The position numbers and the translations under genes were made by a program. The notes under the pieces are model-generated. The model did no database searches, had not been told where the DNA came from, and was given only the letters and a program-made list of their open reading frames with translations. From Chloroflexota bacterium (GTDB lineage: Bacteria > Chloroflexota > Anaerolineae > Promineifilales > Promineifilaceae), in assembly GCA_013112725.1 (NCBI GenBank), contig JABFFZ010000042.1:1-47339 (forward strand): a stretch of DNA of 47,339 nt. Reading direction: 5' to 3'. Within the stretch, counting starts at the first letter, position 1, and every line of letters begins with the position of its first letter. Of this stretch, positions 8,353 to 16,781 are shown in pieces.

Positions 8353-11300
8353 TTAATGATGATGGTGCATTTGCTCGGAATTACGGGCCCGGATGTAATC
8401 TTCTAGCCGTTCTCGGTTGTGGGGTGCATTGCACCAGTTCAAAAGCGGCGCGCGCCACCAGGTACTATCATAAGGATGGGCAAAAATTTCTTGACGCACG
8501 TAGTTGAAAAGCGCCTGGCGCTCTGGCGACAGGTCTGACCGCCCAGGGGCAGCTTCTGCATGGCTTCCACCTAATTGGCTGTCCCACTCTCCGGTTTGCA
8601 CCGGCGCTAACTGATGGATACGGCGTATTTGTTCCTGGCTGCGCAGTTGTTGCGTCTGCTTTGCCTCCACCGCAGCGGCCAATTCCTGCAAGCGACGACT
8701 AATCTGGGGCAACAGACGAGAGAGTACACCTGCCAAATTGGCCAAATTAGCTGCTATTCTGTCCAGTGTAGGATCTAATTCCTCAATACGGGTCGCTGCC
8801 CGGCGCAAGATTGATTGTGCCCGGCTTACCAACCCTTGCTTCTCACGCGCCAATTCGCGTAACCGGATTGCCAACTGTTGTAATTCAGCAATACTGGTGG
8901 CATGTGCCAATACCTCGGCAATCTCATCCAAGCCTTGAGGAAGTTCATCAGCCAGCGTTCGCAATTCGACGGCCGTCTCTGGGGCAATACGGGCAATCTG
9001 GTCAGCGGCCTGCCGTAATTGGGTTGGCAGAACGTTAAGTTGAACGACAAGCGCCTGTAAAGCATGAACAACGGCCGTATATGCCTCATCCACCCCATGT
9101 GATTCTTCCCCTTCAGCGATCCCCCCCTCACGCAGCAACACCTCACCTTCCTGACGGCGTTGCCACTCTTTGAAATGAGGAGCAGCTTCGGCGGCTTCTC
9201 GTGCTGCCTGGCGTTGCTCAGGAGTCATAGCACTTTCTGGGGTACCAGGCGGCGCCAATCGGGCAGCTACATCAGGCGGTATTTCTGAGGCATAGTTCTG
9301 TTGCAGCGTTGGGTCAGTCTGTGCATTGTGCCCTTCGGACTGCCACACCGCTACCATATGATTACGCAGTTCCGTTACTGCGGCGCTGGCCATTGCCGCA
9401 GCCGTGCCAAAAAAGGGTGAATCAGCATGATCTTTTGCAATCTGAGAATGAGAAGGTCCATGCCAGACATAATCCGGAGCCAGAATCATTTGCCGCAGTC
9501 GTTCGAAATCTGCGTCTGACATTTGCGCTCGCGCCTGCCATTCCGGGTTTTGGATCATGCTGCGTTGTTGTTCCGGGGTAGCATTCAAAATTTGTTGACG
9601 AGCTGCTGGGTCCTTAACATTTTCTTGAATCTGCTGTTGAATTTGTGATTCGATATTGGTAGCTGCCACTTCTGATTCAGCAAACGCTTTTTGAATGAGC
9701 TGCCCAATAAAACGCACGGCCGCCTGAATAATGCTTTTCAGCTGCTCGCGTAATGCCCGGAGCGGCGTTTTTACCAATTCCTTAATCTCATTGTAAAACG
9801 GTAATTGTTGTAGCCGTTGATCTACACTGTCAAAGAAATCAGAAATGGCATTTTTCTTCTCAATAACAAATTTATAAACCTCAACCAACGGTAAATTGCC
9901 AAATCTATTTACAGCGCCGGCGATCATTTCTTGTATCCAACCTGTATTCAATGCGGAACCTGCCAGTCGCAAAGCGCCGCCGACAATACGGCCAGCAACG
10001 CCTCTAGCAGCAGCGGCAGCACGCTGCCACCAACTGGCCCCTTCACCAGGTTGTTCCCCGGCTACAGCCTGCTGCGCTTTCTCGGCCAGTTTCTCCGTCA
10101 GGGTTGTGCCCAGCGCCGTCATACTAGACTGAATAATGAGTCCGGCCTCACCAGTTTGAGCCAGGGTTTCATAACGGCTGAGGATCATGGTCATCGTTTG
10201 CTGGCTACGTGTATCGTTTCCGACAGTAAAGGGATCAAACTCCTGTAAAAACGCGGTAATAGCTTCGGAAAGACTGATCAAGGTGTCGGCCGTTACAAAT
10301 GTACCCGTCATCAAGATGGGGCGACCACCGACGGTACGCGCCGCAAATGTCTCGACGGGGTCTTGCAAGCCTTCCCCCCCTTCACCTTCGGGTCTGGTGC
10401 GATTATTCAGCTCTTCAGCAAGTTCAGCACTGATATTAGTTAGCGCCCCTTCCTGAAATAGTTTCCCTATGGCAATTTCGATGAAGTTAGAGTGGGCGGC
10501 CAAATCTTCCGCAGTATGCAGACCATTACCAAAGTGCATCAATCCATCTGCTGTTCGGCCCAAATTTGCAGCCTGGGTAAGCTCCTCTTCAACATACTGT
10601 ATTGAACGCCCTAGATAGGCTGGCAAACCAGCTTCGTTCACTGTAAATAGGGCGCTAATAGTCGCCGGGTTTGAAATGTCCTCCTCAGGATTCTGCGGTT
10701 GCTCCCCGGCTCCAAATTGCAGAAATTCGCGTTGCCGTCCCCGTAACAAATCCAGGTTTGTTTGTCCGGCGGGATTATCAATATGCTCTCGTGGTGAATA
10801 AATGCCGAAATCGCGAGGGCTTAATTCTCGGCCAAACTTCTGCATGGCCACCGCATTCAATATTTCAAATACCAGTTCCTTACCAAAGGCATCTACGATG
10901 GGATTATTTGTAAAAGCTTGAGAGAGGTCCCGGCTCCAATTACCAAAGTATGTAGCTGTAGCTTCGGCATCCGTAAAACCGGCAGCCCCGCCGGGCATCG
11001 CACCACTGAGGCTGCCTCTCTCGATATGTTCGTGATGCTGCGCCTCAAATCGCTGCACGAGCGGCGCGTTTTGTCGAGAAACATGGATTGCAGATTGAAT
11101 TTGGGCATCCTGTCCGTTTTTAAGACCTGGCGCTGGCCACTGACGTTCGTGGGTGATCTGCTCTGGATAACTGTGCTCTCGCTGCCCTGAACGCGCTACC
11201 AGATGCTGCACGGCCGTATTCCCCTGTTGTTGCTGCATTCGCAGCAAGGCCGTCTCCCGCAACCCTCTCGCCGTCTTATGTCCGGGCATTTCCAAAGGCA

Positions 11301-11517
11301 TACCGGAAGCCATCTGCCGCATCACAATGCTGGTAAAAACGCTCGTGGTCGGATTCAGGCGCGTCTGATTGTGCGGTGTAGGAGATACGCCCGCTCCGGC
11401 GGTGGCCCGACCAACCGCATGTGATCCAAATTCAGCAGTCACCGTCTCCGCCGTTGGCGGTGGTTTCTGCGGCTCTTTCGCCTTTGGTTTCGGCTGGTTG
11501 CTCGTTTCGGTCGTCAT
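8353..11517 (-). CDS. eCIS cargo candidate: HET-C domain protein
   Basis: This 1054-aa protein has a long leader ending in RGLRETALLRMQQQQGNTAV near residue 100, the same core as its neighbours. Residues about 180-400 carry hallmarks of the Het-C (heterokaryon incompatibility C) family: YFGNWSRDLSQA near 187, EHIDNP near 230, and LHTAEDLAAHSNFIE near 332. A further family-like motif, GPSHSQIAKDH, lies near 686. The conserved His, Asp and Glu residues fit the metal-site arrangement proposed for this fold. Between them are amphipathic Ala/Gly-rich segments (about 490-630). The C-terminal third is helical, with leucine/arginine heptad-like stretches, and the protein ends in four His residues. 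In fungi Het-C acts in allorecognition cell death; a toxic role here is inferred from that and from the leader. Confidence 0.88.
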   Translation of the reverse strand: MTTETSNQPKPKAKEPQKPPPTAETVTAEFGSHAVGRATAGAGVSPTPHNQTRLNPTTSVFTSIVMRQMASGMPLEMPGHKTARGLRETALLRMQQQQGNTAVQHLVARSGQREHSYPEQITHERQWPAPGLKNGQDAQIQSAIHVSRQNAPLVQRFEAQHHEHIERGSLSGAMPGGAAGFTDAEATATYFGNWSRDLSQAFTNNPIVDAFGKELVFEILNAVAMQKFGRELSPRDFGIYSPREHIDNPAGQTNLDLLRGRQREFLQFGAGEQPQNPEEDISNPATISALFTVNEAGLPAYLGRSIQYVEEELTQAANLGRTADGLMHFGNGLHTAEDLAAHSNFIEIAIGKLFQEGALTNISAELAEELNNRTRPEGEGGEGLQDPVETFAARTVGGRPILMTGTFVTADTLISLSEAITAFLQEFDPFTVGNDTRSQQTMTMILSRYETLAQTGEAGLIIQSSMTALGTTLTEKLAEKAQQAVAGEQPGEGASWWQRAAAAARGVAGRIVGGALRLAGSALNTGWIQEMIAGAVNRFGNLPLVEVYKFVIEKKNAISDFFDSVDQRLQQLPFYNEIKELVKTPLRALREQLKSIIQAAVRFIGQLIQKAFAESEVAATNIESQIQQQIQENVKDPAARQQILNATPEQQRSMIQNPEWQARAQMSDADFERLRQMILAPDYVWHGPSHSQIAKDHADSPFFGTAAAMASAAVTELRNHMVAVWQSEGHNAQTDPTLQQNYASEIPPDVAARLAPPGTPESAMTPEQRQAAREAAEAAPHFKEWQRRQEGEVLLREGGIAEGEESHGVDEAYTAVVHALQALVVQLNVLPTQLRQAADQIARIAPETAVELRTLADELPQGLDEIAEVLAHATSIAELQQLAIRLRELAREKQGLVSRAQSILRRAATRIEELDPTLDRIAANLANLAGVLSRLLPQISRRLQELAAAVEAKQTQQLRSQEQIRRIHQLAPVQTGEWDSQLGGSHAEAAPGRSDLSPERQALFNYVRQEIFAHPYDSTWWRAPLLNWCNAPHNRERLEDYIRARNSEQMHHHH

Positions 11518-11530
11518 TACTCATGGTCAA

Positions 11531-11562
11531 GACCCTAAGGGTTTCAGAAAACCGTTAGGGTC
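11531..11562. other. Hairpin between the kinase/LamG gene and the HET-C gene
   Basis: The sequence holds a 14-bp inverted repeat with one mismatch (arms GACCCTAAGGGTTT and AAACCGTTAGGGTC) and a 4-nt loop. It sits in the 52-nt gap between the two minus-strand genes. No T-run follows on the minus strand, so it looks more like an attenuator or mRNA-processing hairpin than a classical terminator. Confidence 0.55.
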
Positions 11563-11569
11563 TGCTTCT

Positions 11570-14500
11570 TCAGGGCGAGATAACTGGCGGAACCACGGTC
11601 ACCAGAATACCCGGACTGATAATAAGAATGGGTACAATGGGTTCATTGTAGATGTACAGTTCACGCACATGTCCCTTAAAAATGGTAGCGTTGGAATAGT
11701 TGATCACGCTCACGTCGCGGTCATTGTTATGATTCAAACTGAAGTTGACACTGCAACGCAATATCCTATCCAGATTTAGTCTGCCCACCGCGCCATCATA
11801 GGTCAGCAGAGCGGTATGCCATTCACCCGGCTGGTATGCACCCGTGCAACTTTCCCGGTTACTGTTGTTCGTCAGCAGGCTAATACTGCCATCCGCATTC
11901 AGTTCAAAACCTATCCACCGGAAAGAACGCCCCCCCACAACAACCGGCATCCGCTTGAATTCATCCGCATTGAACTGCACCTGAATGGAGAAAGAATTAA
12001 AATTGAACTCATTGAGATTAGGCGTGGAGATAGTACAAGGGTTTGGGTCACCTGATTGGGGATAAACGCCATTGCAATAGACGCCTTCATTCTGGAAAGG
12101 CGCGTTAGTCAAGGTCATGCTGTCTTGTTTGCCCGTGACATCAGCCGCATCAGTCGTCAGGGGGTAATGGGCCACCAGGCGGGCCAGGGCCGTAGCCGTA
12201 GCCGTCGCCGCCTGCGCTGTCTGGGTAGCGGCCGTTTCCGTTTGTTGGGCTTCGGCGGTTTGGGCAACGGCCGTTTGCGCTGCCACTGTCTGGACTACGG
12301 CCGTTTCTTGGGCCACAGCCGCATTTTGCGTCTGCTGCGCGCTCACCGTTTGTTGCGCCTGAACCGCCTGCTCGGTCTGCTGGGCGCTGAGCGTTTGTTG
12401 GGCCACCGCCAACGCGGTGGAAGTCGCCACATTTTCGGCCGCCAACGCCTGGGCGGTGGCATTGGCATTCTGGCTGTCTATAAACGATTGTGTGCCCTGC
12501 AAATCCGGGGTGGGTGTGTCTGGCAGCGGTGTGCCGGTAGCTTCCGGCGTGGGGGTGAATTGAGCAATGGTGGTCTGGATGGCTACGGCCGTCGCCGTCT
12601 GCCTTACCCCCGTTCTGTAGACCCAATATTGCCGCCCGCCAAAAACCAGGCCCAGGCAAGTAAAAATGCTCAATACCGGGATCAGCCACATCGCCCAAGT
12701 GGGAAATCGCGGATTTACCTCAATCATGCCCTGTTTGCGTTCAATGTCATCCTCTCCTGCCAGCACCTGTACCTGGAAGGAATAAGAGCGCGTCCGGCCG
12801 GTGAACGGCCGTGCCTTTGGCTGCACTCGCAGCATCACCTCACCCGCCTGGCCCGGCGGCACAGACAACGCACTTTGCTCGCCAAAAAGTTCAGCGCAGC
12901 GGCCGGGTCCCGCGCCTGTACCGCATACGTGGCCGGGCTGTTCCCCTCATTTTGCACTGTCACCCGGCAAAAGCCCTGGTTCGTCAACTGTGTCGGCTGC
13001 GCCTCCACTTTATACCGGGCAAACGGGGCGATGGTCACATTCCCCTTGATCGTCGCCACCCGCTGCCGGGTAGATGCCGAAAAAATTTCTAACTGGTAGG
13101 GGTGGCGGCCGGCTGTGGCGCTGCTGTGGCGCGGCGGGTGAATGGTAAAGGGCAGGGAAACCGTCCCGCCGGGCATCAACTGCACTGGCTCCGGCGGTAA
13201 TGTCACCCAGGCGGCGGGCAGCAGCGACAGGTGCAGTTCAAAATGGTCCACCAACGGGCCGTGATTCATCAATTCAATCTGGATTTCGGCCCGCCCGCCC
13301 GGCGTCACATCCACATTGGTCGGGTTAACCAGAATACCCAACTGCCCGTCCATGCTCAGCAGTTGGGTGACGCCGCTTTGCCCGGCGCGCACCGTGCGTG
13401 ACCATTGCGGTTTGTCGGCTGCGGCCACGGCTGAAGCCGCCGCCTGCCAGCGCAAGAAAAATGGCCCCACCCGCACCACCTGCCCCGGCTCCAATGGCTC
13501 TGGGATGTTGGGCAAAAGCTGGCTGGTTTTCACAAACGTGCCATTGCTGCTGCCGGTATCCAGAATTTGCCAACCGCCAGTGGTACGTTCCAGGCGGGCG
13601 TGTTGGCGGGAAACCCCAGCCGCATCCAGCACAATATCGTTCCCCTGGCTGCGGCCAATGGTCAACTTGGATTTGTCCAGGCTGATGGTCAAATCTGCTT
13701 CACCCTGGCGCTGGATAATCAGGTAGTCCGTGCCTGCCGGAGCGGCCAGGCCGGAACTCACCGAGGGGGCAATGCCCTGGCTCATCTCCGGCATCAACTG
13801 GGTCACCAGGCTGACCACCGTGGCCGTCGTCACCCCTTTCGGCGCTGGGCTGGTGTCCACCGCCTGCGCTTCCAAAACGGTCATGTCTGACCGGGCCTGT
13901 TCGCGCAGCGCCCGCGCCATTTCCTCACCGGTCTGAAAACGTTCCTCTGGCTGCTTGGCGATGGCTTTGAGGATGAGGCTCTCCAGGGCCGCCGGTAAAC
14001 CGGGGCGAATGGCATGAGGCAGCGGCGGCAGTTCGCGGATGTGCTTTTCGGCGGCTTCGGCCGGGGTGCGAATTTCAAAAGGTAAACGGCCGGTCACCAG
14101 TTGGTAGAGCAAAATGCCCAGGGAGTAGATGTCGGAACGGCCGTCAATATGCCGCCCCCGACATTGTTCCGGCGACATATACGGCATCGTCCCTAAAAAT
14201 GTGCCCGTCTGTGTCTCCACCCCCCCTTCCAGCAGCTTAGCCAGACCAAAGTCCGTGACGACAGCCCGTACCGGCGGTTCACCCTCGCGGTCGGGCTGAT
14301 CGAGGGTTTCCAACAGCACATTGTCCGGTTTTATATCCCAGTGTACCACCCCCTGGCGATGGGCATAGCCCAACGCTTCCGCTACCTGCGCCAGCAAAGA
14401 TAACGATTCGGATAACTGAAGTATCTGGCGTGTTTCCTGCAAGCGGCGCACGTAAGTGCCCAATGTGGCTCCCGGCACATAAGCCATGGCCATATACAAC

Positions 14501-14751
14501 AAGCCCTGCCGATTGCCAAAATGGTAAATCTGGACGATGGAAGGATGCTTCAGGCGGGCGGCAGCCTGCGCTTCCTGCAAAAATCGCTGCTGGAATTCCG
14601 GCTGCCGCGCCAGACTTTGTCTCATGATCTTCAAGGCCACCAGCCGGTTCAAATGCACATCCCGCGCCCGGTAGACAGTCCCCATCCCGCCCTCACCCAG
14701 GAGGGCTTCCATGCGGTACTGATCAATTTGCTGCCCGGTCAAATCATTCAT
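11570..14751 (-). pseudogene. Transmembrane Ser/Thr kinase with FHA and LamG domains, split by an apparent frameshift
   Basis: Two overlapping frames look like one gene. The 5' frame (ATG at 14751, ending 12835) encodes a Hanks-type kinase: GEGGMG loop, VALKIMR lysine, GVVHWDIKPDN catalytic loop, DFGLAK, MSPEQ. An FHA domain follows (IGRSQGNDIVL, SRQHARL, DTGSSNGTF), then Ig-like repeats. The 3' frame (11570 to about 12890) continues with LSVPPGQAGEV, a membrane helix (WAMWLIPVLSIFTCLGLVFG), a Gln/Thr/Ala repeat spacer and a LamG/concanavalin-like domain. The only start available to the second frame is a TTG inside the overlap. Adding one T to the run near 12885 joins the frames as NFFGEQSALS. 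The kinase would face the cytoplasm and LamG the outside. It resembles the kinase/FHA control used by some T6SSs. A sequencing error could equally cause the break. Confidence 0.75.
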
Positions 14752-14789
14752 CAATTCGCTTTCTCATCAAAGGCGGCGTTGGCAAGGTA

Positions 14790-15512
14790 TCATTGAATCG
14801 TGGTAGGAATCTGCCCGGAGATGGTGGTTTGCAATAAGTTTTGCACCTGCCTGACCTCACCGTATTCAGCCGATAACAGGGTCGAGCCATCCGATTGACT
14901 TTGAACGCTCACGGCCGTGTCCCCATCCTTAAACCAACCCACCACAAACTGGACAAAGGACTCGTTCGTTACCCAATCTCCTGGCAATAACTGACCATAC
15001 GGGTCAAGAGGCATTAAAGGCAAGGGCAGGGTGATGATTTCCGAGAACGTTTCACCAGGGGGCACGGCCGTCAAAAACGGCACAATCGGCGATTCCACGT
15101 CCAGATCATCCGGCACCGGCAATAACGCTTTAACCAGTTGCACCGTTTCCCCTTCCCTATTCGCGTAAATCAGGTTGGGATCAAGCGACAACCCATTGGC
15201 CGTCCACTGAAACAGGCGGTTCACCAGGTAAATCGTTTTATCCAGGCTGTTTGTGACCCGGTATGTCACCACCAGCGTATTGGCCTGCCTCTGCGCTTCT
15301 GCTTGCAGGGTCACGGCCGTGCCCATTGTTGCTTTTGGCGTCATATCCTCTACCGTCATTGTCTGCTCCATCTGCGCTGTCGGAGTTCCATTCTCCACAG
15401 GTGTATCAGTCAATTCTTCTGTGGCGGCCACTGTACAGGCCGCCAATAAACAACCAACTATGATCAAACATCCCCACCACGCCCCGGTAAAAAAGTTGCG
15501 GTTCATCATCAA
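14790..15512 (-). CDS. Lipoprotein of unknown function, coupled to the M91-like gene
   Basis: The 240-aa product begins with a hydrophobic signal and the lipobox CLLAACT, with Cys near residue 26, so it should be exported and lipid-anchored. A Thr/Glu/Pro-rich linker follows, then a beta-rich domain of about 150 residues with motifs such as VVTYRVTNSLDKTIYLVNR, reminiscent of an Ig-like fold. No family is recognised. Its ATG overlaps the stop of the upstream protease gene (ATGA), so the two are likely translated together. The kinase gene follows after about 38 nt. It could be a partner or protection protein for the protease, or a surface lipoprotein in the same signalling unit; this is inference. 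Confidence 0.82.
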   Translation of the reverse strand: MMMNRNFFTGAWWGCLIIVGCLLAACTVAATEELTDTPVENGTPTAQMEQTMTVEDMTPKATMGTAVTLQAEAQRQANTLVVTYRVTNSLDKTIYLVNRLFQWTANGLSLDPNLIYANREGETVQLVKALLPVPDDLDVESPIVPFLTAVPPGETFSEIITLPLPLMPLDPYGQLLPGDWVTNESFVQFVVGWFKDGDTAVSVQSQSDGSTLLSAEYGEVRQVQNLLQTTISGQIPTTIQ

Positions 15513-16717
15513 TAAACCGGACGCAGTGGCAGCCCAAATGCCGCCCGGAACTGATTTTCTGTTATCCGGGCCGTGGCAAATTCACCCAGGCCGGTCGCCT
15601 GCAATTCCCGCCGGTTCACGCCAGCGGCGTCTGTGCCCAACGCCCGCGTGCCATAAACACCTGTCCAGGCATGAACCATTTCATGCGCCAGACCAATGGC
15701 CGGCGGCCGATGGTGCCAATCCAGCGTTCCATCTTTGATAAACAACGTATTGGGATTATAGGTGATGGTAACATTTGCTCCGGGGCCGGCTTCCGGCGGA
15801 CTGACCGGTCGCTCATACGAATCAGCATCCGGGTTGTAGGAAGTGGCGTTGCCGCCGCCGCCCATTTGAATGGTCACGGTGTGCGGTGAATCTTGAATTT
15901 CCTGCACCAACATCTGGCCCACGCCAGAAGTCATCAACCAGCCCAAATCCAGCATAACACCAGTCTTGAAATCATCTGTGCCGGTAACAATAAGATTGAA
16001 AGTGTTGTTGCTCACCTCGGTCAGCCGATCCATGAGGGCATCATACTCTGACTGCCGGATCGGCCAGGACTCGGCGCTGCGCACGCTCAACGGTAGCGGT
16101 CCCACAAATTCATCGGGGTACACGTCAAAACTGCCAAATTCGGTCGTGATGCCAATTGGCTCCACGGCCGGTTCCGTAGCGCCACCGCCTGGTTCCGGTT
16201 CTGGCGGCGCTTCGCCGGGCACTTGCAGCACGGGCAGCGTCAAAATGACTCCTACCAGGATCAGGTCGCCGCCACGAGCGGCTTTGCCTGGGTTCGCCCG
16301 GTAAATGTCACGCCAGTAACGGCCGTGACCATACGTCTGTTCCGCAATCCGCCACAAACTATCCCCGGCCACCACTTCATGTGTGCCGCCACCCCGGTCA
16401 ACCATTGTCTCGCCATTCTTTTGTATCAACTCGGTCCCAGCGGCCGTTTGCATCTCTCCAATCACCTTTGCCAGATGATGATTCCCGCCAGCCTCGCCAA
16501 TATGACGCGCCACTTCCTGGCGCTGAATGGGTGACAGATGGGCATGGTTTAATAACTGGCTTTGTGCCTGAATGGCAACATGAGAAGGCAAACCATCAGC
16601 AAACTCATTCTCCGCCGTTGACTCCGGTGGATCAACCAACGCCGTGTGCTGATTCTTTTTTTTTCCCTTTTTATTTACCGCCTGGCGCTTTGCCGATTTT
16701 TTCTTTTTACCAGCCAT
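15509..16717 (-). CDS. LysM plus M91-like (NleD-type) metalloprotease, eCIS cargo candidate
   Basis: The 402-aa protein starts with a Lys-rich basic tail (MAGKKKKSAKRQ) and a diverged form of the cargo motif (LSPIQRQEVARHIGEAGGNH, residues about 63-82). A LysM-like segment (VVAGDSLWRIAEQTYGHGRY) lies at about 115-165. The C-terminal domain has LAHEMVHAWTG near residue 342 and a downstream RRELQATG, matching the HExxH plus distal Glu layout of peptidase family M91, whose member NleD is a type III effector that cleaves host kinases. It is the first gene after the baseplate protein, with a short gap. The M91 call rests on a few motifs; another HExxH protease is possible. Confidence 0.82.
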   Translation of the reverse strand: MAGKKKKSAKRQAVNKKGKKKNQHTALVDPPESTAENEFADGLPSHVAIQAQSQLLNHAHLSPIQRQEVARHIGEAGGNHHLAKVIGEMQTAAGTELIQKNGETMVDRGGGTHEVVAGDSLWRIAEQTYGHGRYWRDIYRANPGKAARGGDLILVGVILTLPVLQVPGEAPPEPEPGGGATEPAVEPIGITTEFGSFDVYPDEFVGPLPLSVRSAESWPIRQSEYDALMDRLTEVSNNTFNLIVTGTDDFKTGVMLDLGWLMTSGVGQMLVQEIQDSPHTVTIQMGGGGNATSYNPDADSYERPVSPPEAGPGANVTITYNPNTLFIKDGTLDWHHRPPAIGLAHEMVHAWTGVYGTRALGTDAAGVNRRELQATGLGEFATARITENQFRAAFGLPLRPVY

Positions 16718-16781
16718 TATACGTCTCCACTTCGCGCCCCTTCGTGTCTTTCACGAAGTCCTTCGCGCTCTTCGCGGATCA

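Noticed and set aside
12835..12868. Separate gene starting at the TTG in the kinase overlap
   Set aside because: The TTG lies in a continuous domain and has no ribosome site; a frameshift explains the overlap better.
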